Assembly: GCF_000353285.1 (NCBI RefSeq)
Contig: NZ_KB731324.1
Location: 2,498,577 to 2,562,576, forward strand
Source: Leptolyngbya boryana PCC 6306
GTDB taxonomy: Bacteria > Cyanobacteriota > Cyanobacteriia > Leptolyngbyales > Leptolyngbyaceae
DNA: 64,000 bases
Reading direction: 5' to 3'
In this document: in pieces, positions 58,253-64,000 of the stretch
Position numbering within the stretch: position 1 is the stretch's first letter
Layout of the letters: each line of letters begins with the position of its first letter
Notes under the pieces: model-generated
Told to the model about the DNA's origin: nothing
Database searches by the model: none
Seen by the model: only the letters and a program-made list of their open reading frames with translations
Made by a program: the position numbers and the translations under genes

Positions 58253-59464
58253 TTAGTCAAGAATCGGTAGCATCTTTCGCGCGATCGCTAACACGCGATC
58301 GGCATCGACTGGCTTTGCGAGAAACCCTGATGAACCCACAAATTTTGCGCGAACCCGATCTATGATTCCGTCGTTACTCGTCAAAATAACAATCGGAACG
58401 TCTTTGAAAGTAGACACCCGACGAATTTGGGCACAGATCTCGTAGCCATTCGCAATTGGCATAACTAGATCGAGAAAAATTAGTCCTGGCTTTTTCTCAA
58501 TGAGTGTCGGTATTGCCTGCACAGAATCTTGAACGCCGACAAACTGATACCCCGCTTCAGTCAAAATGCGTTCCATAATTTGACATTCGCGGAGACTATC
58601 ATCAATGCAAGCGACGACGGGTGCCTGATTTGAACCCGTTAAGGGGAGAGAAGGCACGATCCCAGAAACAGGTGCCCCAGAGATCGGTGGATCAGAAGTG
58701 TCAGAGATGGGAGTGCTGCTTGATCGGGATGCACCCGGAGGGGGTAAGTCAGGAATTTTAGTTAAGCCAATCAGTCCTTTCCGATACAGGGGAACGAGAA
58801 CGCGCGTCATCTGAATGAGGTCTTGCTTCATCAGCATTGCTAAATCTCGTAGAGTGCGCCGACCATCAACGAGTGATACCAGCATTTTGTAAACTTTCTC
58901 AGGCGCATACTCTGGAAGTTGTTTAGGATTGCGTAGAACTGGGGCGAGATTTGGAGAATGATCGGCAAGTCCAAGCGATCGCCAAGTATTCCACTGCTGT
59001 TGAACCTCTGCAAGGAGTTGTTCAGCATTCAGAAGCGCTAACGATGCCTCCAACATCGCTGAGGCATCCGAGCGGAAAGCAACAGGCTTAGTTTCCTCCT
59101 GTTGGATAATATCGAATAAGACATCAATAACGGTGCTCCGAATCACTGCAACTGCGTGTTCAGGGCTAATTTGCTGACGTTTTACTAAGACCGCTAAAGC
59201 ATCATAATCCTGGCATGGATTTTCATCCGAGGGAGGAAGCGTGAGCAGGTTGGGGCTGAGGTGTGGGCAGTGCTGGGTTAAATAGCGATGCCAGCGGCGG
59301 CGAGGATGAGGACCACCCGTTGCCCAAATCAGCCGACCCATATAAAGATATAAGCTCCATTGCTGTCCACGGGTCGAAACGTCCAGCCGTCCACTAAAGT
59401 GCATCCGACTACGGAGACCTAACAGACCACTAGGAGAATCGGTTGAGGAATCGTCAACTAACAT
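58253..59464 (-). CDS. pixG: PATAN-domain response regulator (PixG-like)
   Basis: A 403-residue PatA-type regulator. The N-terminal PATAN domain (about 1-250) has the typical FSGRLDVSTRGQQWSLYLYMGRLIWATGG segment. A Ser/Pro-rich linker (about 250-285) leads to a receiver (about 285-403) with Asp in LIFLDLVMPIANGYE and Lys in LAKPVD. PixG links light signals to type IV pilus activity. First gene of the operon, 40 bp before pixH. Confidence 0.92.
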   Translation of the reverse strand: MLVDDSSTDSPSGLLGLRSRMHFSGRLDVSTRGQQWSLYLYMGRLIWATGGPHPRRRWHRYLTQHCPHLSPNLLTLPPSDENPCQDYDALAVLVKRQQISPEHAVAVIRSTVIDVLFDIIQQEETKPVAFRSDASAMLEASLALLNAEQLLAEVQQQWNTWRSLGLADHSPNLAPVLRNPKQLPEYAPEKVYKMLVSLVDGRRTLRDLAMLMKQDLIQMTRVLVPLYRKGLIGLTKIPDLPPPGASRSSSTPISDTSDPPISGAPVSGIVPSLPLTGSNQAPVVACIDDSLRECQIMERILTEAGYQFVGVQDSVQAIPTLIEKKPGLIFLDLVMPIANGYEICAQIRRVSTFKDVPIVILTSNDGIIDRVRAKFVGSSGFLAKPVDADRVLAIARKMLPILD

Positions 59465-59661
59465 TTCCTAAAGTTCCTTAGATTTGGGCTTTGAGCATTT
59501 ACCCAGGTTTTTCTAAGGTTATCTTTCCCATGCCGAAATGAATCTTCACTATCTCCAAGCAAGAAATTTCATGCACGATTCAACGAATGCTGACGATTCA
59601 GCCTACCAGAATCTGATTGATGGGCTAAATTCCTAGATTGGGAAATTGATAGAGTGATCTA

Positions 59662-59716
59662 CGGGACTGACGGGGCTCGAACCCGCAACTTCCGCCGTGA
59701 CAGGGCGGTGCTCTAA
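59662..59716 (-). tRNA. 3' fragment of tRNA-Asp(GUC); probable attachment site
   Basis: On the minus strand, TTAGAGC, the anticodon stem CCGCC-CTGTCAC-GGCGG (anticodon GTC at 59699-59701), the T arm GCGGGTTCGAGCCCCG and the acceptor end TCAGTCCCG match tRNA-Asp. The acceptor 5' strand and D arm are absent: upstream (higher coordinates) the sequence is unrelated. It is not a working gene but the chromosomal 3' remnant left by integration of an element into tRNA-Asp; the restored gene should lie at the far end of the element. Confidence 0.82.
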
Positions 59717-59801
59717 ATGGCTCTAGGATTTTTGTGATAAGCCTTTCACCCCTTATTTGTCTTCAACCTGTTCGGATTTAGGACAGATTTAGGACAGGTT
59801 C

Positions 59802-60905
59802 ATGAGAAGCATAAAGCCAATTAATAATCACGGGGGAATTCAATTAAAATTTTCTATCGCTGGAAAGCGTTATAGTTTTCACCCGATTCCAGGGGGGCAA
59901 TTCGCAGACAGAAGAGATCTGGCAACTGCCCAAGCGATCGCCACGCGAATCGAGAATGCCCTTTTATCGGGGCATTTCGATCACACTCTACAAAGTTATC
60001 GACTTGCCCCTAAAACGGCTGCATCTGACCCTTCACCCGTTCTATACGGCTTAATGTTGGAATTATGGGACGCTTGGGTAAATACCCTGAGTCTCTCTGA
60101 AGAAACCAAAGCAGATCACTATGAAATGATCCGCCGCATGATCGCCAAACACTCCCCCCTGGTAACTCAAACCGATTGGTTAACCAGTGCCAAAATTGCC
60201 CCTTCCACTTTTAACAAGCGCTTAGGGTATCTCAAATCCTGCTTCAAATGGGCAATGAGCCAGGGGGGTGTAGAGAATGACCCTATGCAAGCCATCAAGA
60301 CAAGGAAAGTCACTAAACCCGAAATCAAACCCTTTTCTGCCAGGGAAATGACTCGGATTCTTCAGAGCTTCGAGCAGATTTGCCCACACTACACCCCCTT
60401 CGTCCGTTTTCTATTCCTTACAGGTTGCCGAATTAGTGAAGCGATCGGCTTGCAATGGCTCCATGTGGACTTTGAACAGAAACTTATAACCGTCTCAGAG
60501 TCCTTATCCATCGATCGAACGGGCAACGGCTATAAACGCAAGCGAAAATCCACTAAAACTGGGAATGTCCGATTACTGCCGTTCAACACCCCCCTGGAAA
60601 TCCTACTGAATCATCTAAAATCCTCAAGTTGCCAGGGGGGAGATTTAATTTTCACTACAGTGAAAGGATGTGTCATTGATGCAGGAAATTTCAGAACTCA
60701 ATATTGGATGAAGGCGCTAGAACATGCTCAAGTCCCTTATCGGAAGATTCACACATCTCGACATACCACAGCCAGTTACGCAATTTATGAAGGGATTCCA
60801 ATAACTGCGATCGCTTACCTTCTGGGTCACAAAGATCCCCGAATGGTCATGCAAACCTATGGGCACTTGATCAATAAACCGGATCTACCTGACATGCCCA
60901 TCTGA
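59802..60905 (+). CDS. int: tyrosine recombinase / integrase
   Basis: A 367-residue integrase. The N-terminal half holds a SAM-like arm and core-binding region (about 85-180). The catalytic domain has Arg in FLTGCRISEAIGLQW, His and Arg in HTSRHTTASY, His in LGHKDPRM, and the nucleophile Tyr in MQTYGHL. It lies 86 bp from the tRNA-Asp fragment, as expected for the enzyme that integrated the element there. Four CCCCCTGG-type octamers lie within or just after its coding sequence. Confidence 0.94.
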   Translation: MRSIKPINNHGGIQLKFSIAGKRYSFHPIPGGQFADRRDLATAQAIATRIENALLSGHFDHTLQSYRLAPKTAASDPSPVLYGLMLELWDAWVNTLSLSEETKADHYEMIRRMIAKHSPLVTQTDWLTSAKIAPSTFNKRLGYLKSCFKWAMSQGGVENDPMQAIKTRKVTKPEIKPFSAREMTRILQSFEQICPHYTPFVRFLFLTGCRISEAIGLQWLHVDFEQKLITVSESLSIDRTGNGYKRKRKSTKTGNVRLLPFNTPLEILLNHLKSSSCQGGDLIFTTVKGCVIDAGNFRTQYWMKALEHAQVPYRKIHTSRHTTASYAIYEGIPITAIAYLLGHKDPRMVMQTYGHLINKPDLPDMPI

Positions 60906-60989
60906 TCCCCCTGGAACCTGTTGAGAACCCTTGAACTATTCCAGGGGTGATAATCAGAAAGTGACTTTTAGCAAACCCCCTGGAAACTC

Positions 60990-61289
60990 CTAATTTCCCC
61001 TCACAACTTCTTGAAATCGGCTGATCGCATTTAAGTAAATCCCTGGGTCATTCTGGGATTTGGCAATCTGCCACATTGAGAGCATGTAACGGTTAAAGAC
61101 GATCGCGCCCATCTCGGAAGTTTGGAAGTAGACAACACCCTTTAACCATCTCCACTCATCCTGATCTCTCTGTTGGCGACTCATGAAGCTCTGAAGGGTT
61201 GGTTTTGCCCATCCTAGAAGCTTTGCAGCCTCATCTAAAGAAATCTGCTGACAAACATTTTCTAGGAGTAAAGTTGATTTCTTAGGCAT
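60990..61289 (-). CDS. small helix-turn-helix protein, possible excisionase or repressor
   Basis: A 99-residue protein. Residues about 16-40 (ISLDEAAKLLGWAKPTLQSF) look like a helix-turn-helix as found in excisionases and small repressors; the rest is Trp-rich and helical. Position after the integrase and divergent from the next gene suits a regulator or recombination directionality factor. The call is inference; no named family was recognised. Confidence 0.6.
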   Translation of the reverse strand: MPKKSTLLLENVCQQISLDEAAKLLGWAKPTLQSFMSRQQRDQDEWRWLKGVVYFQTSEMGAIVFNRYMLSMWQIAKSQNDPGIYLNAISRFQEVVRGN

Positions 61290-61318
61290 CTTGGGTTTAC
61301 CTCAGAATCATTCAGTCA

Positions 61319-61439
61319 AATCAGATTACATTAGAAACCCATAAAATCAATCAGATTCATACAAAATCTTACAAAACAAAGTAACGCTATTTTGATTATC
61401 AAATTAACTACTTTTGAACACGCATAAAAATACTTTTGA
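61319..61439. promoter_or_regulatory. direct-repeat region between divergent regulators
   Basis: AATCAGATT occurs at 61319-61327 and 61349-61357, and TACTTTTGA at 61409-61417 and 61431-61439 (22-bp period). The AT-rich stretch separates the HTH gene and the ribbon-helix-helix-like gene, so the repeats may be operators for one or both. Confidence 0.4.
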
Positions 61440-61463
61440 GATCTCTAAAACCTTCTCTATAAT
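61436..61463 (+). promoter_or_regulatory. sigma70-type promoter of the RHH-like gene
   Basis: TTGAGA at 61436-61441 and TATAAT at 61458-61463 with a 16-bp spacer, 23 bp before the start codon. The -35 box overlaps the second TACTTTTGA repeat, which would suit repression. Confidence 0.65.
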
Positions 61464-61486
61464 TGATCTAGAGAATTCCTAGACAA

Positions 61487-61813
61487 ATGCGTGATATCCA
61501 GCTAGCAACTTTCGAGATTAACTTTGAAACTTGGCAAGAATTCAAAGACAAAGCTTCTCAAAATCATCGGAGTGCTTCATCAGTGCTTCGAGAATTTGTA
61601 GATGCTTATCTCCAAGGTGATTCACATTCTAGAAGCGTCTCAGACAGTGATGAGGATTTGGTGAATCTGATCCAGGGGATGATCCGAGAGTCTTGCAGCG
61701 ATCGCATAGATGCCCTTGAAAATCGCGTAGATGCGAATGAGAAAGTCTTAGGTCAACTTGGAGATAAATTCGTAAAAATTTTGAATGTTTTGAAGATAAC
61801 TAGAGGAGCCTGA
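61487..61813 (+). CDS. ribbon-helix-helix-like protein with coiled-coil tail
   Basis: A 108-residue protein. Residues about 3-42 (IQLATFEINFETWQEFKDKA, then SASSVLREFVDAYL) read like a ribbon-helix-helix DNA-binding unit. About 60-100 is charged and heptad-like, probably a coiled coil. The stop is 2 nt before the next ATG, so the two genes are coupled. An autoregulator is plausible given the operator-like repeats upstream. Confidence 0.6.
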   Translation: MRDIQLATFEINFETWQEFKDKASQNHRSASSVLREFVDAYLQGDSHSRSVSDSDEDLVNLIQGMIRESCSDRIDALENRVDANEKVLGQLGDKFVKILNVLKITRGA

Positions 61814-61815
61814 AA

Positions 61816-62196
61816 ATGCTTGGAGCCGTTCGATCAACTGTACCCGTTTCAACCGCAACTACACCCCCCTGGATCACTGCTAATCTCCAAAACGGTTGGA
61901 CTAGCTTTACCGATCAAAACACCGTGTATCCCCCTGTGTCCTACCGAAAACACCTAAACGGTATGGTTGAGCTTCAAGGGATGGCTACTAAAAATTCTCC
62001 AGGGGGTTCAAACGTTCTTCTAAACCTACCTGGAGAATTTCGCCCGAATGTCGCAAAACGCTTTCCGGGATCTGATCCGAATCCCTTCTCACTCATCATT
62101 TATCCATCAGGGGATCTACAGTTAACCTATCTCACCGCAACCATATCGAGCATTGCTTTTATCCCCCTGGATGTGATCCAATTCTTTGCAAATTAA
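61816..62196 (+). CDS. phage tail-fibre/receptor-domain-like protein
   Basis: A 126-residue protein. The order NLQNGWTSF, YRKHLNGMVELQGMA, VLLNLPGEFRPN, then LIIYPSGDLQL matches the small beta-domain commonly found at the ends of phage tail-fibre and baseplate proteins. No tail, capsid or terminase gene accompanies it, and it has no signal peptide. It has its own AGAGGAG ribosome-binding site and is coupled to the RHH-like gene. It may be a remnant or an independent adhesion module. Confidence 0.65.
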   Translation: MLGAVRSTVPVSTATTPPWITANLQNGWTSFTDQNTVYPPVSYRKHLNGMVELQGMATKNSPGGSNVLLNLPGEFRPNVAKRFPGSDPNPFSLIIYPSGDLQLTYLTATISSIAFIPLDVIQFFAN

Positions 62197-62252
62197 TCAA
62201 AGCTCAAAAAACCGGAAAAGCTAACTGCGGAAGAGTTACAAGCAATTAAAAC

Positions 62253-62287
62253 AACCCCCTGGAACTCTTAGAAGGTTCCAGGGGGTT
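62253..62287. terminator. perfect 13-bp hairpin built from two CCCCCTGG octamers
   Basis: AACCCCCTGGAAC (62253-62265) and GTTCCAGGGGGTT (62275-62287) are perfect reverse complements with a 9-nt loop. The hairpin lies between the convergent tail-like gene and the unknown gene and probably terminates both, although T-runs are short. Confidence 0.7.
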
Positions 62288-62293
62288 AAAGTA

Positions 62294-63073
62294 TCAAGCA
62301 CCCTTTGGGTGAATCGTCAGATCCAAGGGTTTACCTCTCAGTTTTCTGTTGATGCCCTCTTGAGCGATCGCAACCATTTCTAGAAGTCCCGAATCATCAA
62401 ATCTTGCAAGCCATAAGTAACCGTCTAAATCGCTTCTACCGAGTGCTCTAAAAGCTTCTAGGAGGTTCTTACGGCAAAGCTCGGGATCACCATCACCACT
62501 CCAACCGAGAGCAGTTGAAATTAGTCCGCTTGCAACCCCCCAACTATTCAGAGTTTTGCCTTGAATGCCACTTGCCAGGGGGTGCATAAAAATTGTGGAT
62601 CGATCGACTCCAACCCCCTGGAAATTCTCAACCACTTTAATGGGTGAGTCAGAACTTGGAAAAAACTCCAGTACGGCACAAGCCCCGACAGTGAGATATA
62701 CACCACTATCCGAGACTCTTACAGCATTCTCTAAGGGCACTTTGAGGGATGTCAGCCGCTCTGCTAGTAGCGTCCCTAAAGCGTGTTGATAGTGCTTCTG
62801 AATGCCCCGATTGATATGCTTGAGAATCTTTTGAATGAGTGCTGGGTGTGCTTCGGTATGTTGGAGCAACCAAATTCCACAGTAGCGATCGCCAAACTCA
62901 TGAATCACTTTTTGGGCAACCTGTAGAGCTTGAGCAAAGTCCTTACGTTTTGCAACTCGCTGAAAGTGGTTGTTGATCCGGCTTAGAAGTTTTATGCCAG
63001 CAGGCTTAAGGGCTTTCTCGAATTTTTGATTATCTTGCTTCATCTTTTTAGGGGGTGTTGCGAGTGTTTTCAT
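62294..63073 (-). CDS. unknown 259-aa element protein
   Basis: A 259-residue protein I do not recognise. The N-terminal half is basic and helical (KKMKQDNQKFEKALKPAGIK; HQ/K-rich to about 100). The second half looks like a mixed fold (SDSGVYLTVGACAVLEFFP, ALGWSGDGDPELCRKNLLEA). No membrane segment, no signal peptide, no catalytic motif that I can name. It begins at ATG 63073 and ends just before the hairpin. Two octamers lie inside the coding sequence. Confidence 0.65.
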   Translation of the reverse strand: MKTLATPPKKMKQDNQKFEKALKPAGIKLLSRINNHFQRVAKRKDFAQALQVAQKVIHEFGDRYCGIWLLQHTEAHPALIQKILKHINRGIQKHYQHALGTLLAERLTSLKVPLENAVRVSDSGVYLTVGACAVLEFFPSSDSPIKVVENFQGVGVDRSTIFMHPLASGIQGKTLNSWGVASGLISTALGWSGDGDPELCRKNLLEAFRALGRSDLDGYLWLARFDDSGLLEMVAIAQEGINRKLRGKPLDLTIHPKGA

Positions 63074-63244
63074 GGGGTTTTGGTGATTCGCTAGTACGCG
63101 ATTATGAACGAGTTTTCAAGGGTTTCAGAGGTTTAGAGGTTGTCACTAAATGATCTGAATTTTCAAAACCCCCCTGGAGCACTTTGGAGCAATTGTGAAA
63201 GCTCGAAAGCATTGAGGGGATTTCACTTTTGATCGTTTGACCAT

Positions 63245-64000
63245 CTAGAAAATCTCTGGGAGCACTACATTAGTTTTGATAGAGGCTCCATAGTGTTCGT
63301 AGATCATCTTGATCGATGTGCGGGTCATCTTAGCGATCGTTGCGGGGTCTTCTCCCTGACTCAGCCAAAAACTAATCAGAGTAGATCGAGTACTGTAGGG
63401 TTTCCGGTACTCGATTTTTGCTTTTCTGAGGATCACTATCCAAGATTCGCGGAACGTCTGATCGCTAATTTCAGACCCTTGACGACTTGAGGGGAATACC
63501 AGGGGGTTATCAGAGCATCTTGAGAGTTTTCGACGCTTTAAGACTGCTTGTAGGTTGTTTGGTATGTTTATCCATCCGGTCTTGTCATTCTTTGTTGTGG
63601 GGCTAGTTTCACCCCTGGAGAATGACTTATGAAAGTGAATACGATCGCAATCTTCTGAAAGATCATCCCAGGTTAAACAAGCCACTTCACCAAACCTTGC
63701 ACCCGTCCCCAAAAGCACCTTCACTAAATCGGCATAGAACGAATAATAGGGGTCACTTTGGTAAGTTGCGATGACTACAGGGATCTCTTCAGGGGTCAAG
63801 GGTTTTGGCTGAGACTTTTGTTTTTTGATCGTTCTACTCGCACGTTTCCAGGGGTTTGATTTGAGGATCTTCTCATCTTCTGCCCAACTCCAACAGCTTG
63901 AGAGGATTTGTAATCGTTCTTTGATAGTCACGTTAGACAGGGGCAACCCCCTGGAGTTCTTCAGAGTCTTCAGCCAATCTCGAAACTTTGCAGCGGTTTC
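63245..64000 (-). CDS. second tyrosine recombinase, 5' end beyond the window
   Basis: The frame stays open from 63245 to the right edge (at least 251 residues), so the N-terminus is missing. Visible: a core-binding region (SNVTIKERLQILSSCWSW), the first catalytic Arg in GTGARFGEVACLTW, a second Arg in YSTRSTLISF, and the nucleophile Tyr in MIYEHYG. The usual His of HxxR is Ser and the GH motif is replaced, as in some cyanobacterial integrases. It may come from a second element or resolve the first. Confidence 0.88.
   Translation of the reverse strand, partial: ETAAKFRDWLKTLKNSRGLPLSNVTIKERLQILSSCWSWAEDEKILKSNPWKRASRTIKKQKSQPKPLTPEEIPVVIATYQSDPYYSFYADLVKVLLGTGARFGEVACLTWDDLSEDCDRIHFHKSFSRGETSPTTKNDKTGWINIPNNLQAVLKRRKLSRCSDNPLVFPSSRQGSEISDQTFRESWIVILRKAKIEYRKPYSTRSTLISFWLSQGEDPATIAKMTRTSIKMIYEHYGASIKTNVVLPEIF

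Larger units (their letters stand above)
59717..64000. mobile_element. left part of an element integrated in tRNA-Asp
   Basis: From the tRNA remnant to the right edge the gene content changes: an integrase beside the attachment site, two small DNA-binding-type proteins, a phage-tail-like protein, an unknown gene and a second recombinase. The octamer CCCCCTGG or CCAGGGGG occurs 17 times here. HIP1 sites also occur, so the element is adapted to cyanobacterial hosts. The right end is outside the window. It may be a genomic island, a phage satellite or a degraded prophage. Confidence 0.78.

Noticed and set aside
59662-59735. Complete tRNA-Asp gene
   Set aside because: The 5' acceptor strand and D arm cannot be found on the higher-coordinate side, so only a 3' fragment is present.

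Overview
The window comes from a cyanobacterium, most likely a filamentous, motile, Leptolyngbya-like form. The reasons are the very frequent HIP1 octamer (GCGATCGC), the photosynthesis genes psb28 and apcD, a cyanobacterial PII gene with an NtcA box, the low-oxygen tetrapyrrole set (chlAII/acsF, ho2, hemN), the 2-oxoglutarate decarboxylase / succinic semialdehyde dehydrogenase pair, an HpsE-like hormogonium polysaccharide glycosyltransferase and a complete pix-type phototaxis operon. Assignment to genus is inference.

Layout. 1-4.4 kb: the tail of one gene and a large DUF11/SdrD-like secreted protein. 4.5-16.3 kb: an orphan kdpB, an RlmM-like methyltransferase, a two-component system divergent from a secreted four-repeat protein, a Tat-type intradiol dioxygenase, a receiver protein, rpsD, moaB, psb28, an asparagine-synthase-like enzyme and a PEP-CTERM protein. 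16.8-22.3 kb: a membrane protein, apcD, a DUF924 protein, an alpha/beta hydrolase and a DUF1565-SLH protein. 22.4-26.0 kb: acsF2-ho2-hemN, with a nested palindromic element between ho2 and hemN. 26.5-35.9 kb: queF, glnB, a PPC-like protein, a DsbA-like lipoprotein, RNase R, ubiX, two arsenosugar-type glycosyltransferases, a methyltransferase and a HAD hydrolase. 35.9-39.0 kb: the 2-oxoglutarate bypass pair. 39.5-49.4 kb: a receiver, a DUF2294 protein, a 59-aa membrane protein, an SRPBCC protein, cofH with a KaiB-domain partner, fetB, a DegT aminotransferase, an ABC1 kinase, small proteins and an HpsE-like enzyme. 49.4-59.5 kb: phototaxis operon pixG-pixH-pixI-pixJ-pixL-cheW on the minus strand; the receptor has five GAF domains, several resembling cyanobacteriochromes.

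59.66-64.0 kb is the left end of an integrated element. A 55-nt 3' fragment of tRNA-Asp(GUC) abuts a tyrosine recombinase. The element then carries a small HTH protein, a ribbon-helix-helix-like protein, a lone phage-tail-like protein, an unknown protein and a second recombinase running off the right edge. Its most striking property is an octamer, CCCCCTGG/CCAGGGGG, that I located 17 times in 4.2 kb on both strands, in and between genes, and did not see in the preceding 59.6 kb. It looks like an element-specific counterpart of HIP1 and is the best candidate here for something undescribed.

Cooperation. The pix operon plus the HpsE-like enzyme fit light-directed gliding. chlAII-ho2-hemN provides low-oxygen routes to chlorophyll, bilins and haem, while apcD and psb28 serve light harvesting and photosystem II assembly. 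PII, with the 2-oxoglutarate bypass, links carbon and nitrogen status.
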